A stretch of 64,000 bases of DNA from NCBI GenBank assembly GCA_033851265.1, contig JAWWOW010000006.1:434001-498000 (forward strand). The letters are read 5' to 3'. Below the pieces are notes generated by a model. The model did no database searches. It saw only the letters and a list, made by a program, of their open reading frames with translations, and had not been told where the DNA came from. Numbering within the stretch: the stretch's first letter is position 1; every line of letters begins with the position of its first letter. The stretch comes from JAWWOW01 sp033851265 (lineage in GTDB: Bacteria > Actinomycetota > Actinomycetes > JAWWOW01). Positions 8,201 through 16,283 of this stretch are shown in pieces. A program made the position numbers and the translations under genes.

Positions 8201-10552
8201 CTAGCCGCCTAAGCCGAAGAGGCCCTTGCGCTTCTGCTTCGCCGCCGGCTTGGGAGCGGCGGCGGCCTTCTTGGCCGGCTTGGGGTTCGACGCCCGAGCG
8301 GGCGGTGGCGGCGCCGCCGGCGGCTCGTCCTCGAGCCCGAGGCTGGACAGCTCACGCAGCAACGAGGCGGTGTCGGTCATCTCCATGGGACGGCCGTACG
8401 TCGGGTCCTCGACGTACTCTTCGTCCGCGACCACGTCGTCGGTCGCATCGCTCGCCTCGTCCGCCGGCGCAGCCGCGGGGGGTTCACCCGGAACGAACGT
8501 GAATTCGGTGAGCAAATTCGCTGCGTCGCGAGCCGCTTGCTCGGACCGGTGTGCCTGCTCGGATAGTTCGACAAGGTGCGCTTCCTCGGCCAACCGCTCT
8601 TCTTCGGCGCGACGAGTCTCCTCCGCCATGCGGGCGGCGGCGAGTTCGGCTTCCTCGGCGAGCCGTGACTCCTCGGCGATGCGGAGCTCTTCGGCCAGTT
8701 GTGCCCCTGCCATCCGCCGGGTTTCTTCGGCCAGCCGCGTCGCCTCTTCGGCCAGGGCCAACTCTTCAGCAGCGAGTTCGGCTTCGGCGAGTCGTGCTTC
8801 TTCGGCCACGCGCGCTTCCGTAGCGGCGGCTTCTTCAGCGAGGCGGGCTTCTTCGGCGAGCCGGACTTCTTCGGCGAGCCGGACTTCTTCAGCGGCGGCT
8901 TCTTCAGCGGCGGCTTCTTCAGCGGCGCGTGCTTCTTCGGCGGCGGCTTCTTCAGCGATGCGCGCCCATTCGGCGAGCCGTGCTTCCTCAGTGGCTTCTT
9001 CGGCCGCGCGTGCTTCTTCGGCGAGGCGTGCTTCTTCGGCGAGGCGGGCTTCTTCGGCGAGGCGGGCTTCTTCGGCGAGCCGTGCTTCCTCAGTGGCGGC
9101 TTCTTCGGCCGCGCGTGCTTCTTCGGCCGCGCGTGCTTCTTCGGCCAGGCGCGCTTCCGCAGCGGCGGCTTCTTCGGCGAGGCGTGCTTCTTCGGCGAGC
9201 CGGCTCTCCTCGGCCTGCTGTGCCTTCTTTGCCTCGGCGGCCGCCTTCTTGGCCGACTTCCGTCGCCGCGCCAGTTGCACGACGGGCGCGACGCGCTCCT
9301 CGCCGCGCTCGTCGGACTCACGCCGTTCTTCCTCTGCGATGGCATGGGCTTCGGCAAGTTCAGCCGCAGCCGCGGCACGAACACGGTCGCGACGCTGCTC
9401 TTCCTCAGTTGGCTCCGGTGTAGGCACCGGCGCGGCGTCATCCGCCTTGTTCCCGTTGCGCGTGACGCGAGCCGGGTCCGGTAGCTCGAACAGTGACTCC
9501 ATGCCGCCGGCCGCCTGCGGACCGAGCACGTCGCTCAGCGCCTGCGAGACCCGCGCGATCGAGTCAGCGAAGTCTTCGCGCGGGCTCAATGTCATTGCGC
9601 CGAGCTGGTCGATGGTCTGTTCCGCTGAGGTGGTCTCCTCAGCCGGTGCGAGTGCGTCCGTGATCGCCTGCATCACATCCGTGTCCACGACCGACGCTGG
9701 CTCGTCTGCGGTTGGCTCGTCGGTGCTTGGTTCGCCGAGCGAGTCACGGAATGCGTTCGCCAGCGACAGCGCAACGTCGGTGGGGTCACGTTGTTCGGGG
9801 GCGGGGGCGTGGGAACTTCCGCGCGAGCCATTGCTCGACGCAACGTCCTCGTCGACGTCGACCAGCCCGGCACCGACGAGTGCGACCACGACCCGGCCTG
9901 CCTCGAGCAACGTGAATCCGCAGTCGCGGGCGAGCTCGGCGATGGAACGTTCGCCGTCGACCTTGCACAGCAGTGACCACGCATCCGGGTCCAGCGTCAT
10001 CTCCGGCGATGCGTCGCCGCGGGTGGACAGGTGTGGGATTGCGTTGGGGCCGTGCACGGTGTCGGAGATCACGTCCCACTGCTCTTCGCGACGGTGCACG
10101 TCACCGAGCAGTTCACCGACGGACGACGGTGGGGCAACGTCCTCGCGGGTGCGCTCGCCCTTGCGGAAACGCCAGCGACCGGACGGCCAGTGCATGAGGT
10201 CGGTCATCGCGTCGCGCACCGACTCTGTGATGAACGCCTCGACGACCTCGCGGTCGACGTACCCGAGGTGGACCAGGAGCTCGCCGAGCCGCCACCCCTG
10301 GAGCTCGTCGCGCTGGGCTTCCAAAGCTTCGGCCAAGCCCTCGGGTCCCAGGGCGCCGGAGGACACCAGGCGCGCACCCAGCTGCGGTCGCCGTCCGGGG
10401 ACGTTGACGGCGTACACGAGCCCGTTCTTGAAATAGACCAGCGCTTCTTCGCCGTCGGCGTCGGAGACGTGCAGGCAGCCGGAAGCCTGCTCCTCAGCCA
10501 GCTGGAAAAGAACGGCCTCGAGCGGGGTGGTGACGAGGTCGCCCTTGAGCAC
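8201..10552 (-). CDS. DUF4388 (PATAN-like) protein with long hexad-repeat helix
   Basis: A 783-aa cytoplasmic protein. Residues 1-130 are a DUF4388/PATAN-like domain (MLKGDLVTTPLEAVLFQLAE, ASGCLHVSDADGEEALVYFKNGLVYAV, WPSGRWRFRKGE), a module found in bacterial gliding and signalling proteins. A second, winged-helix-like segment (about 185-235, LLCKVDGERSIAELA) is followed by an acidic linker. Residues about 440-660 are an almost uninterrupted array of ARLAEE-type hexads. The C-terminus is basic and ends GLFGLGG. The helix has period 6, not 7, so it may form a single charged alpha-helix, not a classical coiled coil. Start GTG at 10552 with GAGGAGG 7 bp upstream. Function unknown; a scaffold or polar-organising role is a guess. 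Confidence 0.8.
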   Translation of the reverse strand: MLKGDLVTTPLEAVLFQLAEEQASGCLHVSDADGEEALVYFKNGLVYAVNVPGRRPQLGARLVSSGALGPEGLAEALEAQRDELQGWRLGELLVHLGYVDREVVEAFITESVRDAMTDLMHWPSGRWRFRKGERTREDVAPPSSVGELLGDVHRREEQWDVISDTVHGPNAIPHLSTRGDASPEMTLDPDAWSLLCKVDGERSIAELARDCGFTLLEAGRVVVALVGAGLVDVDEDVASSNGSRGSSHAPAPEQRDPTDVALSLANAFRDSLGEPSTDEPTADEPASVVDTDVMQAITDALAPAEETTSAEQTIDQLGAMTLSPREDFADSIARVSQALSDVLGPQAAGGMESLFELPDPARVTRNGNKADDAAPVPTPEPTEEEQRRDRVRAAAAAELAEAHAIAEEERRESDERGEERVAPVVQLARRRKSAKKAAAEAKKAQQAEESRLAEEARLAEEAAAAEARLAEEARAAEEARAAEEAATEEARLAEEARLAEEARLAEEARLAEEARAAEEATEEARLAEWARIAEEAAAEEARAAEEAAAEEAAAEEVRLAEEVRLAEEARLAEEAAATEARVAEEARLAEAELAAEELALAEEATRLAEETRRMAGAQLAEELRIAEESRLAEEAELAAARMAEETRRAEEERLAEEAHLVELSEQAHRSEQAARDAANLLTEFTFVPGEPPAAAPADEASDATDDVVADEEYVEDPTYGRPMEMTDTASLLRELSSLGLEDEPPAAPPPPARASNPKPAKKAAAAPKPAAKQKRKGLFGLGG

Positions 10553-10773
10553 GCGCGACCTCCTCAGCAGACGGGAACAGAGCCACGCCCGGGACCGTGG
10601 GAATGACTCCTTCCGGCATCGGCAGTTCGCGCCCCGGTGTTAAGCCGTCTGGCGCAACGTTCAGCGCTGGCTGAGCGGCGAAAGCGGACATCTCCGGCAG
10701 GCTGGCGCCCTCGGCCAGGGGGCCGGCCGCGACGCCGTCCCCGATGCCACCGGGCCGTGTCACGATGGATGAC

Positions 10774-11643
10774 ATGGCGCCGCCCGCACCCACGCTCATC
10801 ACCGTCGCCCCGACCGGGGCCGAAACGGCCAAGGCGGACGCCCCTGGGCTGCCCGCCACAACCGCGGAGCTGGTGGCGACCGGGCGCGTCTGCCAGGACG
10901 CCGGGGCGGCTGTCATCCACGTTCACGTGCGCGACGCCGACGACGCTCCGAGCCTGGACCTGGGACGGCTCCGGGAGGCTGTCGCCGGGCTCCGCGAGGC
11001 CACCGACCTCGTCGTCCAGCTCTCTACCGGTGGCGCGGTCAGTGATTCTGAGGAGGACCGGCTCGCCGTCCTCGAGGCGGACCCCGACGCCGCCAGCCTG
11101 ACCTGCGGCACGGTCAACTTCGGCTCCGACGTCTTCGTCAACCGCTGGCCGTTCATGGTGGAGCTCTACCAGCGGATGCTGGAGCGCGGGATCGTGCCCG
11201 AGTTCGAGATCTTCGACCTGGGCCAGGTGGCCAGCCTCCGCCGCCTCCTCGACGGCTACGGCCCGCCACCGGGCGGCCACGTCCACTGCGATCTGGTCAT
11301 GGGGGTGCCGGGCGGCATGCCGGGTACACCGGATGCCCTCGTGGCCGCCGTCGCGGCGCTGCCCGAGGGAGCGACCTTCTCGGCTACTGGAGTTGGTCGT
11401 ACGTCGCTGCCGGTCGCCCTCGCCGCCCTGGCAGCGGGTGGGCATCTGCGCGTCGGGATGGAAGACACGCTGACGTTTGCACCGGGCGAGCCGGTGCGGG
11501 ATAACGCTCAATTGGTGCAGCGCGCCGCCGATCTCGCCCGGTTGGCTCAACGCCCGCCGATGACTACGAGCGATGCGCGGGGCATGCTTGGTGTCCGCGA
11601 TCGACGTACTGAGACCAGCCCGGTCACCGCCGGGCGTGTATGA
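10774..11643 (+). CDS. BKACE-family beta-keto acid cleavage enzyme
   Basis: A roughly 289-aa TIM-barrel protein of the BKACE family (DUF849), whose founder Kce cleaves 3-keto-5-aminohexanoate with acetyl-CoA. The family zinc ligands are visible: HVHVRD near residue 47 and HVHCD near residue 170, with ITVAPTGAE at the N-terminus and GVGRTSLPVALAAL near the C-terminus. BKACE enzymes act on many beta-keto acids, so the substrate cannot be inferred; no lysine-fermentation genes are nearby. The start is uncertain between ATG 10774, ATG 10765 and ATG 10744; none has a strong ribosome site. Divergent from the DUF4388 gene; rsiG starts about 10 bp downstream. Confidence 0.85.
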   Translation: MAPPAPTLITVAPTGAETAKADAPGLPATTAELVATGRVCQDAGAAVIHVHVRDADDAPSLDLGRLREAVAGLREATDLVVQLSTGGAVSDSEEDRLAVLEADPDAASLTCGTVNFGSDVFVNRWPFMVELYQRMLERGIVPEFEIFDLGQVASLRRLLDGYGPPPGGHVHCDLVMGVPGGMPGTPDALVAAVAALPEGATFSATGVGRTSLPVALAALAAGGHLRVGMEDTLTFAPGEPVRDNAQLVQRAADLARLAQRPPMTTSDARGMLGVRDRRTETSPVTAGRV

Positions 11644-11653
11644 GGGGATGACC

Positions 11654-12226
11654 GTGCCGGAAAGCGCCACACAGGTCGGCGGCCAGGGCAAGCGCCGGAT
11701 CGACCGAGTACTGGCCGAGGGATTCCTCGACACGATGACGGCAGCGCCGCTGGAGGAGATCCGCGCGCTCCGGGCCGACGCCGAGCAGGAAGAAGCCGAC
11801 GTCTCCTACATCCGGCGGTTGCTGCAGGGCCGCCTCGACATCCTGATGGCAGAGGTCGAACGGCGAAAAGGCGGCTCCGATGCGAGCAGCATCCTCGACT
11901 CGTTGCCGCAGATCCTGTCCGACGAGCGCGGTGAGCCACACGGTCTCGGACATCACACGACGGTCGAGCCGAGTCGAGTCGACCAGCACCGCCGGCGCGT
12001 CGAAGCCCTCGTCGCGAACGTTGACATCTCCAACGTCGGTGCCACCTCCGATGAGGATCTGCAGCGCGCGCTTGTGACGCTGCGGGAGGAAGAGCGCAGC
12101 CAGTCGGAGACGCGCCAGCAGATCCAAGCGGTTGTCGATGCGTGCGCCGCAGAGATCACCCGCCGCTATCGCGAGGGTGAAGCCGTGGTCGAGGACTTGC
12201 TGCCGTCGGAGCCCGCCGGCGGGTGA
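11654..12226 (+). CDS. rsiG: RsiG-type c-di-GMP-responsive anti-sigma factor
   Basis: A 190-aa protein predicted to be mostly helical. It contains two perfect copies of the RsiG ligand signature E-x3-S-x2-R-x3-Q-x3-D: E47-S51-R54-Q58-D62 and E147-S151-R154-Q158-D162, exactly 100 residues apart. In Streptomyces, RsiG uses these motifs, one on each helix of an antiparallel coiled coil, to bind a c-di-GMP dimer and then sequester the sigma factor WhiG. The sequence therefore predicts a c-di-GMP-armed anti-sigma factor; its partner sigma is not recognisably in this window. GTG at 11654 is chosen because GAGGGG lies 6 bp upstream; ATG 11648 is possible. It overlaps the asparaginase gene by 4 bp (GTGA). 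Confidence 0.88.
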   Translation: MPESATQVGGQGKRRIDRVLAEGFLDTMTAAPLEEIRALRADAEQEEADVSYIRRLLQGRLDILMAEVERRKGGSDASSILDSLPQILSDERGEPHGLGHHTTVEPSRVDQHRRRVEALVANVDISNVGATSDEDLQRALVTLREEERSQSETRQQIQAVVDACAAEITRRYREGEAVVEDLLPSEPAGG

Positions 12227-13224
12227 GTACGCCGGTCGCACCACCGACCGTCCCGCCGCCGGTGATTGCCGAGGTCGTTCGCTCCGGTTTTGTCGAAGGC
12301 ATCCACACCGGCACTGTCGTTGGTATTGACGCCGACGGTGCCATCGCGTTGTCGGTCGGTGATCCGAGCGCTCCTGTCTTTCCCCGCTCGTGCAACAAGC
12401 CCTTACAGGCGGTTGGGATGTTGCGCGCGGGGATCGACGTCGATGACCGGCAGCTCGCACTGATCGCGGCCAGCCACAGCGGTCTCGATGAACACGTGGC
12501 CATCGCGCGTTCGATCCTGACCGGCGTCGGGTTGGACGAGCAGGCCCTTGCCAACACACCTGGCCTGCCCGTTGACGAGCAAGCGAGTCGGGCGTTGCTG
12601 GCCAGCGGCGGTGGTCCTGACCGCTTGCACCAGAACTGCTCGGGAAAACACGCCGGCATGCTCGCTGCCTGTATCGCTGCCGGATGGCCGTTGTCGGGGT
12701 ATCTCGACCCGGATCATCCGTTGCAGTGCGTGCTCCGCGGGACCGTCGAAGAGCTCACGGGTGAAGAGGTGGAAGCCATTGGCGTCGACGGCTGTGGTGC
12801 CCCGTTGTTCGCGGTATCGCTGACCGGAGTGGCACGTGCATTCGTCGAGTTGGTTCGCGCGGCGGCTGGTACGTCGAAACACCGCGAGGCGTTGGCGACG
12901 CCCGCTGGCCGCGTCGCCAACGCGATGCGTGCACATCCCGAGGTCGTCGGTGGCCCCGACCGTGCCGTCACGCGGCTGATGCGCGGCGTACCCGGTCTGT
13001 TGGCGAAGGACGGCGCGGAGGGCGCTTTCGTCGCGGCGCTGCCCGACGGTCGAGCGGCTGCCGTCAAGGTCGCCGACGGTGCATCCCGCGCAGCTGCACC
13101 GGTGCTTGTTGCCGCGTTACGGGCGCTCGGTCTCGACGCTGCCGTCTTCGACGAGTTGGCGACGACGCCGATATACGGCGGCGGCCGGGTTGTTGGCGAG
13201 GTCCGCGCCGTACCCCTTGGCTAA
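12223..13224 (+). CDS. Asparaginase (AsnA-II-like family)
   Basis: A 333-aa protein of the PF06089-type asparaginase family, which is unrelated to the classical L-asparaginases but shares beta-lactamase-like features. Typical segments are SCNKPLQAVGMLRAG, AASHSGLDEHV, HQNCSGKHAGMLAAC (the SGKH motif), GVDGCGAPLF and TPAGRVANAMRAHPE. It should hydrolyse L-asparagine to aspartate and ammonia in the cytoplasm, although activity is known for few members. The GTG start overlaps the rsiG stop, so the two are translationally coupled. The reason for coupling an anti-sigma factor to this enzyme is not apparent. Confidence 0.88.
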   Translation: MSTPVAPPTVPPPVIAEVVRSGFVEGIHTGTVVGIDADGAIALSVGDPSAPVFPRSCNKPLQAVGMLRAGIDVDDRQLALIAASHSGLDEHVAIARSILTGVGLDEQALANTPGLPVDEQASRALLASGGGPDRLHQNCSGKHAGMLAACIAAGWPLSGYLDPDHPLQCVLRGTVEELTGEEVEAIGVDGCGAPLFAVSLTGVARAFVELVRAAAGTSKHREALATPAGRVANAMRAHPEVVGGPDRAVTRLMRGVPGLLAKDGAEGAFVAALPDGRAAAVKVADGASRAAAPVLVAALRALGLDAAVFDELATTPIYGGGRVVGEVRAVPLG

Positions 13225-13261
13225 GCCCGCATTCGCGGTGTGAGGCACCCCACAGCGCGCC

Positions 13262-13289
13262 TGCTAGCCGTTCGCTTGCAATTGCTAGC
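13262..13289. promoter_or_regulatory. Paired TGCTAGC boxes upstream of HTH gene
   Basis: TGCTAGC occurs at 13262-13268 and again at 13283-13289, start-to-start distance 21 bp, i.e. two helical turns, and 50 bp before the HTH gene's likely start. Each box is itself nearly palindromic. A repressor operator, possibly for autoregulation, is an inference from position only. Confidence 0.35.
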
Positions 13290-13338
13290 ACTTGATGAGA
13301 AGGTCTTTATGTCCCCCCCACGCATCAGGAGTTTTTCT

Positions 13339-13797
13339 GTGGCGACTCTCAAGGTCGGCGGCCCCATCGCCAACCCGATGAGCAAAGTCAGTGACCTAGG
13401 CGCGTACATCCGCGAACAGCGGAGCACCGCCCAGATCTCGGTGCGACAACTGGCTCGCCTCGCTGGTGTGTCCAACCCGTACCTCAGCCAGATCGAACGA
13501 GGACTCCGACGCCCCAGCGCGGAGATCCTCCAGCAGATCGCCAAGGCGCTTCGCATCAGCGCTGAGGCGTTGTACGTGAAGGCCGGAATTCTCGAAGAGC
13601 GCGAGATCGACTCGGACATCCCGGCGGCTGTCATCAGTGACACCACGATCACCGAGCGACAGAAGCAGGTGCTCCTCGAGATCTACGAGTCCTTCCGGCG
13701 CGAGAACACCGGGACAGCCAGTTCCGCAGCTGCATCAGCACCAGAGTCACGCAAGACCGCAGCCCCCTCCACGAAACAGAGGAAGGCCGCCCCTTAG
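13339..13797 (+). CDS. XRE-family HTH regulator
   Basis: A 152-aa protein with a Cro/C1-type helix-turn-helix at about residues 20-80 (LGAYIREQRSTAQISVRQLA, GVSNPYLSQIERGLRRPS, LQQIAKALRI), a middle segment ending ERQKQVLLEIYESFRRE, and a basic low-complexity tail. Position directly upstream of an HBHA-like gene matches the mycobacterial Rv0474-Rv0475 arrangement. GTG 13339 has AGGAG with 7-bp spacing; ATG 13309, with AGAAGG, would add ten residues and is the alternative. The paired TGCTAGC boxes upstream could be its own operator. Confidence 0.85.
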   Translation: MATLKVGGPIANPMSKVSDLGAYIREQRSTAQISVRQLARLAGVSNPYLSQIERGLRRPSAEILQQIAKALRISAEALYVKAGILEEREIDSDIPAAVISDTTITERQKQVLLEIYESFRRENTGTASSAAASAPESRKTAAPSTKQRKAAP

Positions 13798-13920
13798 CTC
13801 GGTGGGCGGGAGTGAGGTCCCCCGCGCCTATCGGCACGGTCCCGGCCCGGAATCCCTCCTGCCCACCGATTCAAACGCCGGCGCAGCCCGCGCCACAACG
13901 TCCCGTAGGAGGACAACGCA

Positions 13921-14418
13921 ATGCCCATCACCACCGAAGTGAAGAAGTTCGGCGACACCATCGTGACGCAGAGCAAGACCACGCTGGCCGAGTCGACCAA
14001 GCCGCTGTACGCGTTCGTCGGTGCACAGGACCTCGCGGTCGAGAAGATCCGCGCTCGCGCCACCGAGCTCCGCAGCGAGGCGAAGACCCGCAGCACCAAG
14101 CTGCAGAAGGAAGCAAAGGTCCGCAGCAGCAAGCTGCAGAAGCGCGTCACCGCGTTGCCGAAGGAGTACAAGACCCTCCCGACGCAGGTGAAGACGTACG
14201 CCGAGACCGTCACCGACAAGGCCACCAAGCTCTTCGATGAGCTGACCGGTCGTGGCGAGAAGGTCGTCGCGCAGATCCGTCGTTCACCGGCCACCAAGAA
14301 CGCTGCGGCCAAGAACAAGCAGGCTGCGCGCAGCACCAAGGCCACCAAGACGTCCGCGACGAAGGCCGTCAAGGCTGACGTCAACGCGGTCGCGGACGCT
14401 GCTAGCCATGTTGGTTGA
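13921..14418 (+). CDS. HBHA-like lysine-rich protein
   Basis: A 165-aa, very charged helical protein. The N-terminal half carries coiled-coil-forming helices (ATELRSEAKTRSTKLQKEAK) and the C-terminus is an alanine/lysine-rich tail (ATKNAAAKNKQAARSTKATK). This architecture, the position after an XRE regulator and the nearby DUF2516 gene match mycobacterial heparin-binding haemagglutinin (Rv0475), a surface adhesin also linked to lipid inclusions. No signal peptide is present, as in HBHA. Whether it binds heparin is unknown; a DNA- or membrane-associated role is equally possible. Ribosome site TAGGAGG 8 bp before the ATG. A strong terminator follows. Confidence 0.8.
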   Translation: MPITTEVKKFGDTIVTQSKTTLAESTKPLYAFVGAQDLAVEKIRARATELRSEAKTRSTKLQKEAKVRSSKLQKRVTALPKEYKTLPTQVKTYAETVTDKATKLFDELTGRGEKVVAQIRRSPATKNAAAKNKQAARSTKATKTSATKAVKADVNAVADAASHVG

Positions 14419-14490
14419 GCTGACCTCGTTCGGCCGCTTCGGTCGCTAACTGACCGCAGCACTACCCGCTAGTACTACCGCACCACCAGG

Positions 14491-14527
14491 ACCCGCCCGG
14501 ACCTCTCGCCCGGGCGGGTTCTGCTTT
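14491..14527 (+). terminator. Rho-independent terminator after HBHA-like gene
   Basis: A perfect 10-bp GC stem (ACCCGCCCGG / CCGGGCGGGT) with a 9-nt loop is followed by TCTGC and a run of seven T. This is the clearest intrinsic terminator in the window and ends the HTH/HBHA transcript. Confidence 0.9.
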
Positions 14528-14578
14528 TTTTCTGGGCGTCCCGACGACCCGACAATGTGTTCTGCATAGGGTCTGTGC

Positions 14579-15523
14579 ATGCGCTATCGACGTCTTGGCA
14601 ATTCGGGGCTCGTGGTTTCCGTCGTCGGGCTGGGAGGCAACAACTTCGGCTTCGGCCAGCGCCTTGATTTGGAAGCGACCCGCGCCGTCGTACATGCCGC
14701 CCTCGATGAGGGCATCACGTTGGTGGACACGGCAGAGATCTACGGGGAGTCAGAGGCATTCCTCGGAGAGGTGCTGCAGGGGCGACGCGACGACGTCGTG
14801 ATCGCGACGAAGTTCGGCCATCAGGGATTCGCGCTGCACGGGCAGCAGTACGAATCGCGGGGCGGACGCCGCTACATCCGACGTGCCGTCGAGGCGTCAC
14901 TGCACAAGTTGAAGACCGACCGCATCGATCTTTACCAGATGCACACGCCCGACCCGAGTACACCAATCGAGGAGACGCTCGCGGCGCTCGACGAACTTGT
15001 TCGCGAAGGAAAGATCCTTTACATCGGAACGTCGAACGCCGAGGGCTGGCAGGTCACCGATGCGGACTGGACAGCGCGAACCAACCACGTCAGTCGGTTC
15101 GTCAGCGTGCAGAACCACTACAACCTGCTCGAGCGTGAAATCGAGCGCGACGTGATCCCCGCGTGCGAGCACCTCGGCATCGGTTTGCTTCCGTTCTTCC
15201 CGCTCGCCAATGGTCTGCTCACCGGCAAGTACCGCCGCGGCACGCCCCCGCCGGAAGGCACTCGGCTCGTCAGCAAGCCGGAACTGATGGCCGACCGCAA
15301 CTTCGACGTTGTCGAACGCTTGGAGAAGTACGCCGAGCAGCGCGGCATCACGTTGCTCGACGTGGCGATCGGTGGGCTCGCTGCACAGCCGGCCGTTGCA
15401 TCCGTCATCGCCGGTGCAACGAAGCCAGAACAAGTGCGTGCCAACGCCGCGGCCGGCAACTGGGAGCCGACGGCGGAGGATCTCGAGGCGCTCGACGAAG
15501 CGGCGCCTTCCTCGCGTCCCTGA
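14579..15523 (+). CDS. Aldo/keto reductase
   Basis: A 314-aa NADPH-dependent oxidoreductase with the AKR TIM barrel. The catalytic tetrad is visible as D and Y in TLVDTAEIYG, K in VIATKFGHQG and H in DLYQMHTPD. The cofactor end includes SVIAGATKPEQVRANAAA. It resembles the large group of YghZ/PdxI-like actinobacterial AKRs of unknown substrate. ATG at 14579 is the first codon of the usual MRYRRLGNSGL start. Its stop overlaps the DUF2516 start (TGATG), so it heads a four-gene run ending at 17062. Confidence 0.9.
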   Translation: MRYRRLGNSGLVVSVVGLGGNNFGFGQRLDLEATRAVVHAALDEGITLVDTAEIYGESEAFLGEVLQGRRDDVVIATKFGHQGFALHGQQYESRGGRRYIRRAVEASLHKLKTDRIDLYQMHTPDPSTPIEETLAALDELVREGKILYIGTSNAEGWQVTDADWTARTNHVSRFVSVQNHYNLLEREIERDVIPACEHLGIGLLPFFPLANGLLTGKYRRGTPPPEGTRLVSKPELMADRNFDVVERLEKYAEQRGITLLDVAIGGLAAQPAVASVIAGATKPEQVRANAAAGNWEPTAEDLEALDEAAPSSRP

Positions 15524-15828
15524 TGACCCTCATCTATGGGCCGCTCGGCGGCTTCTTCCTCATCATCAGCCTGGCGATGCTCGTGGTCGAGTTGTGGGCG
15601 CTGGTCGACGCTGCAATCCGTCCGGCGCAGGCGTATGTAGCCGCGGGGAAACAGAGCAAAGTGTTCTGGGTCGTCATCCTCGTGCTCGCGGTGTTCTTCC
15701 GCGGCCTCGGCTTGCTCGGATTGATCGGTTTGGTGGCCGCGATCGTCTACCTTGTTGACGTCCGTCCAGCCCTTCGCGGAGTCAGCGGAGGAAGGGGCAG
15801 CGGCGGGGGACCGTACGGAGGTTGGTAA
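15523..15828 (+). CDS. DUF2516 membrane protein
   Basis: A 101-aa protein with two strong membrane segments (GGFFLIISLAMLVVELWALV and WVVILVLAVFFRGLGLLGLI) and a glycine-rich C-terminal tail. It matches the DUF2516 family, whose mycobacterial member (Rv0476) also follows hbhA. Function unknown. Starts within the AKR stop codon and ends within the next start (TAATG). Confidence 0.82.
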   Translation: MTLIYGPLGGFFLIISLAMLVVELWALVDAAIRPAQAYVAAGKQSKVFWVVILVLAVFFRGLGLLGLIGLVAAIVYLVDVRPALRGVSGGRGSGGGPYGGW

Positions 15829-16283
15829 TGACCGCACCGGCGACCGCACCACCGCCATCCGGCTTGACCGGCGCACGGAGCAAGGCGCTACTCGTCTACA
15901 TCGGCCTGACGGGGTTGTTCATCCTCGGAATTTGGGTGGCCTTCGCTCTCGCCGGTAGCGGGGTGTTCGGCCTCAATCACCACAACCTGGTGGCTAAGCA
16001 CCTCGATAAGCAGACGGGGCTTGACCCGCACCGCGCGGTTGGCAGCATCCTGGGCCTCGTCGGCCTGCTGATGTTGATCGCCGTGATCGTTGCTCGGCCT
16101 GGACGCAATCTGGTCATCGGTACGGTCGCCGTCTTCCTCCTAGCGGGGATAGGGCAGCCTCTTTTCGCGGGCATCGGTGAGGACCATCGGTGGGGCGGTG
16201 CGCTGCACGTGCTTAACGCAGGTGTGATCCTCGTGCTTGCCTTCTGGCTGCACCTGACGGCCCGCAAAGTGCCTCGGGCCTAG
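15828..16283 (+). CDS. Four-helix membrane protein, unknown
   Basis: A 151-aa protein with about four predicted membrane helices (LLVYIGLTGLFILGIWVAFAL, ILGLVGLLMLIAVIVA, LVIGTVAVFLLAGIG, VLNAGVILVLAFWLHL). Several histidines lie near membrane edges (LNHHNL, EDHRWGGALHV, LHLTARK), which could suggest haem or metal contact, but there is no recognised motif. ATG at 15828 has GGAGG 8 bp upstream and overlaps the preceding stop; the end overlaps the hydrolase GTG. I do not recognise the family. Confidence 0.75.
   Translation: MTAPATAPPPSGLTGARSKALLVYIGLTGLFILGIWVAFALAGSGVFGLNHHNLVAKHLDKQTGLDPHRAVGSILGLVGLLMLIAVIVARPGRNLVIGTVAVFLLAGIGQPLFAGIGEDHRWGGALHVLNAGVILVLAFWLHLTARKVPRA

Noticed and set aside
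8800..9230. Possible CRISPR-like array of 18-bp units
   Set aside because: The units are in frame, contiguous and encode the hexad helix; there are no unique spacers of constant length.
8226..10436. A 736-codon open frame on the plus strand opposite the DUF4388 gene
   Set aside because: It mirrors the ARLAEE repeat as a serine/alanine/arginine-rich sequence and has no ribosome site or domain; it arises from codon bias and the repeat on the other strand.
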